This document shows, piece by piece, positions 51,196 to 59,743 of a DNA stretch of 64,000 nucleotides. Positions within the stretch are counted from its first letter, which is position 1. Each line of letters opens with the position of its first letter. Below the pieces are notes generated by a model, which was given only the letters and a program-made list of their open reading frames with translations, ran no database searches and was not told the DNA's origin. Made by a program: the position numbers and the translations under genes. Source of the stretch: Pseudogemmatithrix spongiicola (GTDB taxonomy: Bacteria; Gemmatimonadota; Gemmatimonadetes; Gemmatimonadales; Gemmatimonadaceae); the NCBI RefSeq assembly GCF_030623445.1, contig NZ_CP130613.1, forward strand, positions 1,612,001-1,676,000, given 5' to 3'.

Positions 51196-51861
51196 ATGCG
51201 CCACTCGATTCGCACGGTCCTTCCCGCCCTCGCCTTCACCGCTCTCGTGCCGGCCACCGCGGCCGCACAGGCCTGCCTCGGCAACCCATCGTTCGCCACC
51301 AATCATCTCCAACTGGCGGGCGACTACACGTTCTCGTCGGACTTCGACCAGCTCGGCGCGAGCTTCGTCAGCGGTAGCAACACCGTGTTCGCCGGCCTCG
51401 GCGCGAACAGCTATTCGTACCGGGGCGGTGATCCCAACCTGCGCCTCGCCGGCACCCTCGGCTACCAGGTACCGATCACCAGCAGCAGCCGCGTGCAGGC
51501 CTGTCCCCTGCTTCGCGCCAGCTACGGTCTCGCCACCGATGACTACAACGGGACCGGCGGCGAACTCACCACGCGGTCGTACGGGTTCGGCCTCGCACTC
51601 GGTGGCACGCTGCTGCAGCGGCCGCGCTTCGCGCTGGTCCCGTCGGTGCAGGCCAGCGTGCAGCGCGATGCATTCACGGTGCGCGGCGGCTTCGCGCCGG
51701 ACGACGTCAATGACACCTACGGATTGCTCGGTGTGGCACTCGGCTTCGTGATGAGCGAATCCCTGAGCCTGCGACCCAGCGTGCAACTGCCGCTCAACGC
51801 GTCCTTCGACGAGCCCCTGTTCGGGATCGGGCTTTCGTTGAACTACGGCAGGCGTCGCTGA
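51196..51861 (+). CDS. Outer-membrane beta-barrel-like secreted protein
   Basis: The 221-residue protein starts with ATG 51196, with GAGG five bases upstream, and a signal peptide (SIRTVLPALAFTALVPATAAAQ). The mature part has alternating strands (LQLAGDYTFSSDFDQLGASF, TLGYQVPITSSSRVQACPLL, FGIGLSLNYGRR) of an 8- to 10-strand barrel, ending close to an aromatic residue as outer-membrane barrels do. One Cys pair (ACLG and QACPLL) may form a disulfide. No family name can be given. The last 19 bases overlap the convergent lipoprotein gene. Two small hairpins (51074-51091 and 51135-51152) precede it. Confidence 0.75.
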   Translation: MRHSIRTVLPALAFTALVPATAAAQACLGNPSFATNHLQLAGDYTFSSDFDQLGASFVSGSNTVFAGLGANSYSYRGGDPNLRLAGTLGYQVPITSSSRVQACPLLRASYGLATDDYNGTGGELTTRSYGFGLALGGTLLQRPRFALVPSVQASVQRDAFTVRGGFAPDDVNDTYGLLGVALGFVMSESLSLRPSVQLPLNASFDEPLFGIGLSLNYGRRR

Positions 51862-52703
51862 TAGCGTAGCAGCAACTGCGGAACGTCGAGCTCGACTTCC
51901 GAGGTCGTCATGTAGGCCGTCCCGCCAAGCGTGAAGGCGATCGCCTCGCCTTGGCGCTCGGCGGTGTACGGCTGCGGCATCGGGGTACGCCCGAGGGTCT
52001 CGGCGAGCGACTCGCCCGCTCGCCGCTCCCAGTAGTAGACCGCATCGTAGGTCTTCACGAGCACCTCGCGGCCGTCGGCGGAGACGTCGCCGCCGACGGC
52101 GAGCCGAAACGGCAGCTCGCCCGGAACCCGCTCGAGTGTTACCAGGACACCTGGGCGCTGCGGCGCGGGGTAGCGATAGAGCCGCGAGCGCTCCTCGCGC
52201 TTGCTGACGATGAACCAGTCACCAGTGAGCGGATCGACCAGCAGGGTCTCGGCATCGCGAGGCCCGTCGGGGTACCGGAACGGGAACGTCGCGAGCACGC
52301 TCGCCGTGCTGTCGGCGCGAGACTTCGGCTCCATCACGGCATGCACGAACACGGTATCCCAGCGGGCATCATTGTCGCCCGTCTCGGCGATGAGCAGCGT
52401 GTCCCCGCGTCGGGCGATGTCTTCCCAGTCGCGGTTCGCGACGCCCTCGACGCGCACGCGCAGCTGTGCCGCGCCCGTGGAATCGATCAGGAACAACTCC
52501 GCGTCGTTGCCTGAGTCGTTGTGGAGCCAGTAGTGACCCGGATACGTCACCGACGCGACGAGGCCGGAAGCCTCCCGCAGGTTGGCGCCGCGCAGCTCGC
52601 CGACGTCGCTGCCGTCGAGGAAGATGTTCGCGCCGCCCGTCGTCCGCACTGGCTCGCAACCCGCGACGAACGCCGCGATGGCGACGGCAGGCCAGCGGCG
52701 CAT
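51843..52703 (-). CDS. Conserved beta-propeller-like lipoprotein
   Basis: The 286-residue protein has a lipoprotein signal (WPAVAIAAFVAGCEPVRTT). The mature part contains the blocks YWLHNDSGNDAELFLID, GVANRDWEDIARRGDTLLI and AETGDNDARW. That NDSG/DWEDIA/TGDN set occurs in a widespread family of SMP-30- or NHL-like propellers whose role is unknown. It has no visible catalytic residues. ATG 52703 shares a base with the upstream stop (TGATG), so it is coupled to the NTF2-like gene. Its 3' end overlaps the barrel gene on the other strand by 19 bp. Confidence 0.8.
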   Translation of the reverse strand: MRRWPAVAIAAFVAGCEPVRTTGGANIFLDGSDVGELRGANLREASGLVASVTYPGHYWLHNDSGNDAELFLIDSTGAAQLRVRVEGVANRDWEDIARRGDTLLIAETGDNDARWDTVFVHAVMEPKSRADSTASVLATFPFRYPDGPRDAETLLVDPLTGDWFIVSKREERSRLYRYPAPQRPGVLVTLERVPGELPFRLAVGGDVSADGREVLVKTYDAVYYWERRAGESLAETLGRTPMPQPYTAERQGEAIAFTLGGTAYMTTSEVELDVPQLLLRYQRRLP

Positions 52704-53242
52704 CACGGACTGCCTCGCAGCAGCTCGGCGGGAATGGGATTCGCCGGCGACTCCTGCTCCCAGAAGATCGTCACGACCCACCAGCGCGTCCCGTCGAACC
52801 AGAGCTGGAAGCTGTTGACGCCGCGCGCGAACGGTTCGGCGTCCTGCAGCGTGCGCTTGGAGTCGTAGGCGCTCATCAGGTGCACGATGTTGCCGTACCG
52901 CTCCACCTTACGGCCCAACTCGCGCTCGAAGAAGCCGTCGCGCTCCAGCAGGGGGCCGATCTCCGCGATGTACGCTTCGGCGGTCATGGGTCGGTGGACC
53001 GGCTGGCCCGTCGAACGGCTGATGCCGGTCGGGATCAACCGCGCGTGCGGTGACATGAGGGAACGGAAGCGGTCCCAGTTCCGGGGCTGGCCCGCAGGGC
53101 CGGAGATCACGTCATAGACGGCCGCCATGATCGCGTCGATCGAGTTGACGTCACGCGGGTCGGCCACCGGCGCTTGGGCAACGGCCGGGACTGCGGAGGC
53201 GGCGAGGAGCAGCGCGAGGACTGCCGGGAGGACGCGTCGCAT
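52703..53242 (-). CDS. Secreted NTF2/SnoaL-like protein
   Basis: The 179-residue protein has a signal peptide ([22 protein letters not shown]). The mature region resembles a SnoaL/NTF2-like cone: [38 protein letters not shown], and a final [13 protein letters not shown] strand. Such domains bind small ligands or act as light enzymes; nothing here shows which. ATG 53242 is one codon inside a GTG (53245). A TATACT box ends only six bases before the ATG, so the transcript may be leaderless. Confidence 0.75.
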   Translation of the reverse strand: MRRVLPAVLALLLAASAVPAVAQAPVADPRDVNSIDAIMAAVYDVISGPAGQPRNWDRFRSLMSPHARLIPTGISRSTGQPVHRPMTAEAYIAEIGPLLERDGFFERELGRKVERYGNIVHLMSAYDSKRTLQDAEPFARGVNSFQLWFDGTRWWVVTIFWEQESPANPIPAELLRGSP

Positions 53243-53248
53243 CACGGA

Positions 53249-53254
53249 AGTATA
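53249..53254 (-). promoter_or_regulatory. Candidate -10 box of a leaderless transcript
   Basis: On the minus strand, TATACT is followed by TCCGTG and ATG, so transcription would begin at or next to the start codon. TTCCCG at a spacing of 18 is a weak -35. The 86-bp divergent spacer also must hold the dcd promoter. Confidence 0.35.
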
Positions 53255-53331
53255 AGCCGGGGTTTCGGCGGGCGGGAACCCGGGGCAGATTTCCCGCGAG
53301 CGGCACTGGCCCCACCCTCACCGATCACACT

Positions 53332-53883
53332 GTGTCCATCAAGAACGATCGCTGGATCATCGAGCAGGCCAAGAAGGGGATGATCGAGCCCTTCGAGAGC
53401 TCCCAGATGCGCGAGGGCGTCGTCTCCTACGGCGTTTCCGCCTACGGCTACGACATGCGCGTCGCGCCGGAGTATCGGATCTTCACGAACGTGCTGAACA
53501 GCATCGTCGATCCGAAGCACTTCGACCCCAAGAGCTTCGTCGAATACGAGGGCGATGTGTGCATCGTGCCGCCCAACTCCTTCGCCCTCGCGCGCTCGAT
53601 CGAGTACTTCCGCATCCCGCGCAACGTCATGACCATCACGGTCGGCAAGTCGACGTATGCCCGCTGCGGCATCATCACGAACGTGACGCCCTTCGAGCCG
53701 GAGTGGGAAGGCTACGTCACGCTCGAGATCTCCAACACGACGCCGCTGCCCGCCAAGATCTACTCGAACGAAGGGATCGCGCAGGTGCTGTTCTTCGAGG
53801 GCGATGAAGGGCCGCTCGTGAGCTACAAGGACAAGAAGGGCAAGTATCAGGGACAGGTCGGCGTCACGCTGCCGAAGATCTAG
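53332..53883 (+). CDS. dcd: dCTP deaminase
   Basis: The 183-residue trimeric dUTPase-fold protein converts dCTP to dUTP for thymidylate synthesis. Family blocks include [33 protein letters not shown], and [19 protein letters not shown], which contains the catalytic Glu. It begins with GTG 53332 (MSIKNDRWI); no closer ATG keeps the N-terminus. It is close to E. coli Dcd (193 residues) in length. Its TAG stop is shared base-for-base with the TAG of the convergent gene within the palindrome CTAG. Confidence 0.96.
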   Translation: MSIKNDRWIIEQAKKGMIEPFESSQMREGVVSYGVSAYGYDMRVAPEYRIFTNVLNSIVDPKHFDPKSFVEYEGDVCIVPPNSFALARSIEYFRIPRNVMTITVGKSTYARCGIITNVTPFEPEWEGYVTLEISNTTPLPAKIYSNEGIAQVLFFEGDEGPLVSYKDKKGKYQGQVGVTLPKI

Positions 53884-54425
53884 TCCGCGACGAGGGCCGT
53901 GATGCCCGGCCACGCCGCGGCATTGTAGTGCGCGATCGTCCGCAGATAGTGCTTGCCATCCTCGCCGAAGCGCTGGAGCACCGCCGCGGCGCCGCGCCGC
54001 ACCCCATCCTCGTCCGCAAAGGGCGCCGTGAGCGATTCGTCGATCACGGCGCCTTCCGCCTTCACGCCGGCCGCCTGCAGGAACGTCTCCTGGATCTGCG
54101 GCTCGACGCTGACGTAGAGCGCATGCAGCAGATCGAGCTCGTCCTCGGCCGTCTGCGCGTTCATCCGTACGACTTCCGCCGCGAGCTTGGCCGGCGCCCA
54201 GGACTGCAGCGTCACCGCGCGGAACCCGCCGCCGCGCGCCACCATGCGCTGGATGAACAGGGCGCGTGTGTCGCGATTGGCCGCGATGAGTTTGGTCAGG
54301 AGGGCGACGCGGCGCTCGGCAGGCAGCTCGCGGAACAGGGACAGGCGCTTGGGCGTGGCTTTGGAGGGAATCACGGGGTGCTGTGGTAGGAGGCCCCGCA
54401 AGATAGCGCTTCGCCCTTCACGCAC
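53880..54425 (-). CDS. Conserved hypothetical cytoplasmic protein
   Basis: The frame gives up to 181 residues from ATG 54425; GTG 54374 ([14 protein letters not shown]) may be the true start because the first 17 residues are Arg-rich and atypical. The protein is mainly helical, with no signal peptide or membrane segment. Blocks include [20 protein letters not shown] and [21 protein letters not shown] do not recognise a family. Third-position GC bias supports real coding. It is convergent with dcd, sharing the CTAG stop. Confidence 0.65.
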   Translation of the reverse strand: MREGRSAILRGLLPQHPVIPSKATPKRLSLFRELPAERRVALLTKLIAANRDTRALFIQRMVARGGGFRAVTLQSWAPAKLAAEVVRMNAQTAEDELDLLHALYVSVEPQIQETFLQAAGVKAEGAVIDESLTAPFADEDGVRRGAAAVLQRFGEDGKHYLRTIAHYNAAAWPGITALVAD

Positions 54426-54466
54426 GTAGCATCATGCATCGACCACCCAGAACCCCGTTAGCTACC

Positions 54467-57400
54467 ATGCGACTTCCGCTCGTGACCCGCTCGGCATTCG
54501 CCCTTGGCCTGCTGGCTCTCGTCGCCGGCCCCACCCTCGCGCAGCAGCGCGCTGAGGCGCCCGCCCGTAACGCGGCCCAGGAGACGGCGGCCAACCCCCA
54601 GCTCAGCCTGCCCTACGGCGCCGCCAGCGCCGCGCCGGTCTCGCGCTGGACGCCTCCTGCGTCGGTCGGCCGCCAGCTCACGCTGGCCGACCTCCTCGGC
54701 TGGAAGAACATCCGCAACCCCCAGCTCTCGCATGACGGACGCTGGTTCGCCTACGAACTGGCGCCGAACGAAGGCGACGCCGAGGTGGTCATCCGCGGCA
54801 CGGCCGCCGGCGCAGCGGAGACCCGGATTCCCGTCGGCTCCGCGCCGGCACCCGGAGCCGGCGGTGCCGGTCCCGCAGGCACCTCGCTTACGGTCAGCGG
54901 CAACAGCCGTTGGGCTGCGTTCTATGTGCGTCCGAGTGCCGAGTCTGCCCGCTCGCGAGGGCGCAGCGGTGGTGCTGGCGGTGCGGGTGGTGCGGGTGGT
55001 GCGAGTGGAGCAAACGGGCAGGCCGCCCAGCCGAAGCTGATGGTCGTGACGATGTCCGACGGCACGCGGCGCGAGTTCGAGAACGTGCGCAGCTTCCGTT
55101 TCGCCGGCGATACCTCGAGCTGGCTCGCAATCCATTTCGCCGCGCCCTCGGGCGGTAACGCCGGCGCTGCGGCGGGCGGCAGCGCCTCGCCGAGCGGTAC
55201 GGTGCTGCATCTCATCAATCTTGCAGCGCCGTCAGCGCCGCCCATTCCGATCGCCAACGTCTCGGAGTTCGCGTTCGACGATGCGGCGCAGTGGATCGCC
55301 TACGCCATCGCCACGCCCGACGAACTCGGCAACTCGCTGCAATTGCGCCGTCTCTCCACCGGCGAGACGCGCGTGCTCGACACCGAGAAGGCCAGCTATC
55401 GCCGCATCACCTGGGCGGACTCCAGCACTGCGCTCGCGGCACTGCGCGTGGACTCCGACACCAGCAACAGCGTGGACGAGCTCGTGACCGCGCTGGTGTG
55501 GCCGCGCGTCGCGACGCCCGCTGAGGTGTTGATTGTCGACGGCAAGACCAGCGGCCTGCCCGCCGGCCAGGTGCTCAGCGCGGACTATGCGATCGCGTTC
55601 AGCGCCACGGCCAACGCGCTTTACGTCGGCCTGCGCGCCCCGCGTCCGCCGCGCCCGCGCACAAGCGGGCCCGGAGCCAGCGCGTCCAGCGCGCCTGCCC
55701 CTGGTGCCGGCGCGGGCGGCCGACTCGCCGCCGCGCCGCAAACCGATGCCGACGTCCCGTCATTGGTCCTCTGGCACTGGAAGGACACGCGCACGCAGTC
55801 CACGCAGCAGGTCCAGGAGAACCAGGACCGCAACTTCGTGCACGTGGCGTCGTATCAGTTCGCGAGCAAGACGCTCGTCCCGCTGAGCAACGACTCGGTG
55901 CGGAACCTGCAGCGTGGCCCCCGCGATACCTGGGGCATCGCCAGTGACGTCGCGCCCTACGAGCGCGAGGCGAGCATCCGCGGCTATCAGTTCCGCGACA
56001 TCTACGCCGTGAACCTGCAGACCGGCGAGCGCAAGCTCGTGCAGGCCAAGGTGCCGGGCGGTCCGGGCGGTGGCTTCGGCGGGGTCACGCCGGCCTTCTC
56101 GCCGGACAACAGCAAGTATGCGTACTACGACTCGGGCGACTGGAAGGTCTACGACTTCACCAGCGGCCGCACGACGGTCGTGACACAGGGCGTCAACAAC
56201 GCCTTCTGGGATGACGAGGACGACCACAACCAAGTGAAGCCGCCGATCGGAGGCGCGTTGCTCGGCTGGACGCGCGACAACGCCAGCATCCTCGTGCGCG
56301 ACAACTGGGACATCTGGCGCCTGCCGATCGCCGGCGGCGCGCGGAACCTCACCGGCAACGGCCGCAGCAGCCACACGCGGTATCTCTCGCGAGTCACGTG
56401 GGACAACCGCGATCGCCGCGGCATCGACCCGGCCGCGCCGATGTTCGTCGAGACCTACGGCGAGTACACCAAGCGCGAGGGCCTCGTGCAGGTGGACGTC
56501 GCGCGTGGCGGCGTGCGTGTGATCTCCGACGAAGACGCCAAGGTCGACTATCGCCGGGCGCGTGATGCCAACGTCTGGGCCTTCACGCGGCAGACGGCGA
56601 CGCAGTTCCCCGACTGGCATGTGGCCGATGCCGGCCTCGCGAATCCGCGGCGGCTCACCACCGCGAACCCGCAGCAAGCGGAGGTTGCGTGGACGCCCGG
56701 CGCGCGCTTGATCGAGTACAAGTGCGAGAACAGCGATGCGCGTCGGCAGGCGGTGCTGTACCTGCCCGCCGGCTACGAGCAGGGCAAGACGTACCCGATG
56801 CTCACGTACATCTACGAGCTGCTGTCGCAGAGCTACAACGTCTACCCCGCCCCGAATGCCACGCGCTACGCCAACGTCGGCGTCTACACGTCGCGCGGCT
56901 ATGCGTACCTCATGCCGGACATCACGTATCATCTCGACGATCCGGGCCGCAGCGCGGTCTGGTGCGTCGTGCCGGCCGTGAAGGCGGCGATCGCCACGGG
57001 GCTTATCGACGCCGAGCGTGTGGGCCTGCAGGGCCACAGCTGGGGCGGCTACCAAACGACGTTCATCACGACGCAGACCGACATCTTCAAGACCGCCGTC
57101 GCCGGCGCGCCGCTCACGGACATGGTCTCGATGTTCGGCAGCATCTACTGGAACACCGGCAGCACCGACGCGTCGATCTTCATCTCGAGCCAGGGCCGCT
57201 TCACCGGCAGCCCGAACGAGGTGCCCGAGGCGTACCGGCGCAACTCGCCGCAGGCCTTCGCGCAGAACCTGAACATCCCGTTCATGATCCTGCACAACGA
57301 TCGGGACGGCGCGGTGGACTTCAACCAAGGCATCACCTACTACAACCACCTGCGGCACCTGAACAAGGAAGTCGTGCTGCTGGAGTATGTGGGCGAGAAT

Positions 57401-57595
57401 CACGGGCTTGCCCGCCCCGCGAACCAGAAGGACTACGCGCTGCGCATGACGGAGTGGTTCGACACGTTCCTCCGCGACCAGCCCGCGCCGCAGTGGCTCA
57501 CGGATGGTGTGCCGCGGCTGCAGATGGAGTCGCATCTCAAGGCGCGGCGGTCGCTGACTGACGCCAAGGCAGAGGTGCCGCGGGTGGTGCCGTAG
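54467..57595 (+). CDS. Secreted S9-family (prolyl oligopeptidase-type) peptidase
   Basis: From ATG 54467 the protein has 1042 residues (ATG 54434 adds 11). A signal peptide (FALGLLALVAGPTLAQ) leads to an extended beta-propeller, then a C-terminal alpha/beta hydrolase. The triad is Ser858 in GLQGHSWGGYQTT, Asp947 in HNDRDGAVDF and His979 in GENHGLARP. S9 enzymes normally have about 700 residues; the extra length includes a Gly-Gly-Ala tandem repeat (residues about 168-182) and a Pro/Ala/Gly-rich linker (PPRPRTSGPGASASSAP). It likely degrades peptides in the periplasm or outside the cell. Three bases separate it from the metalloprotease gene, so they are probably co-transcribed. Confidence 0.92.
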   Translation: MRLPLVTRSAFALGLLALVAGPTLAQQRAEAPARNAAQETAANPQLSLPYGAASAAPVSRWTPPASVGRQLTLADLLGWKNIRNPQLSHDGRWFAYELAPNEGDAEVVIRGTAAGAAETRIPVGSAPAPGAGGAGPAGTSLTVSGNSRWAAFYVRPSAESARSRGRSGGAGGAGGAGGASGANGQAAQPKLMVVTMSDGTRREFENVRSFRFAGDTSSWLAIHFAAPSGGNAGAAAGGSASPSGTVLHLINLAAPSAPPIPIANVSEFAFDDAAQWIAYAIATPDELGNSLQLRRLSTGETRVLDTEKASYRRITWADSSTALAALRVDSDTSNSVDELVTALVWPRVATPAEVLIVDGKTSGLPAGQVLSADYAIAFSATANALYVGLRAPRPPRPRTSGPGASASSAPAPGAGAGGRLAAAPQTDADVPSLVLWHWKDTRTQSTQQVQENQDRNFVHVASYQFASKTLVPLSNDSVRNLQRGPRDTWGIASDVAPYEREASIRGYQFRDIYAVNLQTGERKLVQAKVPGGPGGGFGGVTPAFSPDNSKYAYYDSGDWKVYDFTSGRTTVVTQGVNNAFWDDEDDHNQVKPPIGGALLGWTRDNASILVRDNWDIWRLPIAGGARNLTGNGRSSHTRYLSRVTWDNRDRRGIDPAAPMFVETYGEYTKREGLVQVDVARGGVRVISDEDAKVDYRRARDANVWAFTRQTATQFPDWHVADAGLANPRRLTTANPQQAEVAWTPGARLIEYKCENSDARRQAVLYLPAGYEQGKTYPMLTYIYELLSQSYNVYPAPNATRYANVGVYTSRGYAYLMPDITYHLDDPGRSAVWCVVPAVKAAIATGLIDAERVGLQGHSWGGYQTTFITTQTDIFKTAVAGAPLTDMVSMFGSIYWNTGSTDASIFISSQGRFTGSPNEVPEAYRRNSPQAFAQNLNIPFMILHNDRDGAVDFNQGITYYNHLRHLNKEVVLLEYVGENHGLARPANQKDYALRMTEWFDTFLRDQPAPQWLTDGVPRLQMESHLKARRSLTDAKAEVPRVVP
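54968..55012 (+). repeat. In-frame 9-bp tandem repeat encoding Gly-Gly-Ala units
   Basis: Five consecutive 9-base units (consensus GGTGGTGCG, the last diverged to AGTGGAGCA) encode GGA-GGA-GGA-GGA-SGA inside the S9 peptidase propeller. Two adjacent units are identical, so the copy number may vary by slippage without breaking the frame. Confidence 0.7.
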
Positions 57596-57598
57596 CGC

Positions 57599-59650
57599 AT
57601 GTCGCGCAGGGTGCTGCGCCGGAGCCTGTGTGTGCTGTCCGCGCTCGCACTCGCAGCCTGCGCGGACAGCGGGCCGGCGGTGGCCGTCTTCTCCATTGAG
57701 GTGACGGCCCCGTCCGCCACGCTGCTCGTTGGTCCAGGAGGCGGCCAGACGGTCCAGATGACGGCGACGTTGCGCTCGGCATCCGGTGACGTCCTCACGG
57801 GCCGGCGCATCGAGTGGTCGGTGGACCCTTGGGGATTTGCATTCGTCGACGACAACGGGCTCGTGACGGCACGCCTGCCTGGCACGGCGGTCGTGCGCGC
57901 GAGATCGGAGGAACGGACCGGAGCATTCGCGATTACGGTTGCGCCCGTCCCGGTCGCGACCATCGACATCACGAGCCCCGGCATCGCGCTCACGCGCACA
58001 CCGCTCGCCGTGGCCGCGCAACAGGTCGCGGCGGTCGCCTACGATTCCGTCGGCACCGCCCTTCCCGACCGCACCCTCAACTGGCTGAGTCGCGATGCTG
58101 CGGTCGCCTCGGTGAACGCGAGCGGCCTCGTGACGGCCGTCGGGGCCGGGAGCACGTACGTCCTCGCGACCGGCGACCGGGGAAGCGACTCCGTGCTCGT
58201 CACGGTGACGGTGGAGAACGGCCTGCCAGCCGGCTTCGACGTCGCCATCACCGACGCCTCGTGGACGCAGGCGTCGCAGAACGCCGAGGGCACGATCCCG
58301 ATGCTCACGGGCGGCCGTGCAGCCGTCGTGAACGTCATGACCTCCGCGCCATCGGCGATGGCGGCGCCGAGCGTGTTTGAACTGCGTCTCACCGACGCGA
58401 ACGGCGCCACGCGATGGTCGGCACGTCGCAGCGCCACTATTCCGGCGGGCGCGACGACAGCCGCGAACCCGACGCTGCAGTTCCTCGTTCCGGCGGCCGA
58501 GCTTGCCCCTGGCCTGCAGTGGGAGCTGCGCTGGAACCCCGATGGGGAGTTCAGCGACGCCGACGCCGCCACCGACCGGTACCCACGCATCGGCCGCGCC
58601 GGACTCGCGGTCGTGCAGCCGCCGACGCTCAAGCTGCGCTTCGTGCCCGTGACGCTCACGGCGCACAACAACACCACCGGCGTGGTGTCGGCGGCGAACG
58701 CCGAGGAGTACCTGCGCGTCATCCGGCAGATCGCACCCGTTGGCGCGATCGAGTTCAGCATCGCGCCGCCGTTTGCCACCAGCACCTCGTTCGGCGCGCC
58801 GCCCAACGGCGCCGGCAGTGCCTTTTGGATTGCGCTGCTGCAGCAGCTGGACGTGGAGCGTGTGGCCAGCGCCGAGTACGCAGACGCGCACTGGGTCGGC
58901 GTGGTGCAACCCCCAGCGGGCTTCACCTTCGCGACCTTCGGGGGCTTCGGGTTCATCCCGAGCAACGGCGCCTCGTTCGGGCCGGGCACGCGCACCTTCG
59001 GCGTCATCAACACGAACTGGTTCTTCCGCGAGTCGCAGACGCGTGAGCTCGTGATGCACGAGCTGGGGCATAACCTCGGTCGCAATCACGCGCCCTGCGG
59101 TGGCGCCACCGGGACCGACGTGAACTTCCCGGACCCCGGCGGCCGCGTCGGCGAGGGTGGCCATGACACACACTCCTTCCAACGCGGGGTCGCCGAGCGG
59201 GCGTTCAGCATCTCGTCCAACCACGGGGACACCATGGGCTACTGCACGCCAGTGTGGATCTCGACCTACAGCTATGCAGCGATGCTGACGTTCCGCGGCA
59301 GCGCCACGCTGGCCGCGCGCCAGGCGACGCCGCCGACCCGCGCCGTCGTCGTCCACGGCGCCGTGCAGGCGACCGGGCAGGTGTCCCTGCGCCATGCGGT
59401 GCTTCTCCCGGCCACGTATGCGGATGCCCCGGACGCCGGCGACTGGGTCGCCATCGCGCGCGATGCATCGGGCGAGGTGCTCGCACAGCGGCGCTTTGCC
59501 CTCGGCCGCCTCGACCACAGCGACAGCGAGCGCCCGATCGCGGTCGCCATCCCGCTGAGCGACCTCTCGGCGGCCCGCGTCGCGTGGATCGAGGTCCGAG
59601 CCCCCAGCGGCACCAGCACCCGCCTCGACGTCACGCGCGGCGCGCCGTAA
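57599..59650 (+). CDS. Metzincin-like zinc metalloprotease lipoprotein with Ig-like domains
   Basis: The 683-residue protein has a lipoprotein signal (SLCVLSALALAACAD). Residues about 30-205 hold two BIG2-like bacterial Ig repeats (WSVDPWGFAFVDDNGLVTAR, WLSRDAAVASVNASGLVTAV). The catalytic domain has the complete HExxHxxGxxH zinc site MHELGHNLGRNH (His487, Glu488, His491, His497) and a Met-turn in DTMGYC (Met546). The last 100 residues or so form a beta-rich domain. It is probably anchored on the cell surface or outer membrane. It starts 3 bp after the S9 peptidase, suggesting joint protein breakdown. The exact peptidase family is not assigned. Confidence 0.88.
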   Translation: MSRRVLRRSLCVLSALALAACADSGPAVAVFSIEVTAPSATLLVGPGGGQTVQMTATLRSASGDVLTGRRIEWSVDPWGFAFVDDNGLVTARLPGTAVVRARSEERTGAFAITVAPVPVATIDITSPGIALTRTPLAVAAQQVAAVAYDSVGTALPDRTLNWLSRDAAVASVNASGLVTAVGAGSTYVLATGDRGSDSVLVTVTVENGLPAGFDVAITDASWTQASQNAEGTIPMLTGGRAAVVNVMTSAPSAMAAPSVFELRLTDANGATRWSARRSATIPAGATTAANPTLQFLVPAAELAPGLQWELRWNPDGEFSDADAATDRYPRIGRAGLAVVQPPTLKLRFVPVTLTAHNNTTGVVSAANAEEYLRVIRQIAPVGAIEFSIAPPFATSTSFGAPPNGAGSAFWIALLQQLDVERVASAEYADAHWVGVVQPPAGFTFATFGGFGFIPSNGASFGPGTRTFGVINTNWFFRESQTRELVMHELGHNLGRNHAPCGGATGTDVNFPDPGGRVGEGGHDTHSFQRGVAERAFSISSNHGDTMGYCTPVWISTYSYAAMLTFRGSATLAARQATPPTRAVVVHGAVQATGQVSLRHAVLLPATYADAPDAGDWVAIARDASGEVLAQRRFALGRLDHSDSERPIAVAIPLSDLSAARVAWIEVRAPSGTSTRLDVTRGAP

Positions 59651-59743
59651 GCGCCCGCCGTGAGCGCCCGCTGGTGCCCTGGGCGCGCTTGCACGCCTCG
59701 CAGGCCCGCCGTATGCTAGGGCGCTCGCTTCAACGAGGCAGCA

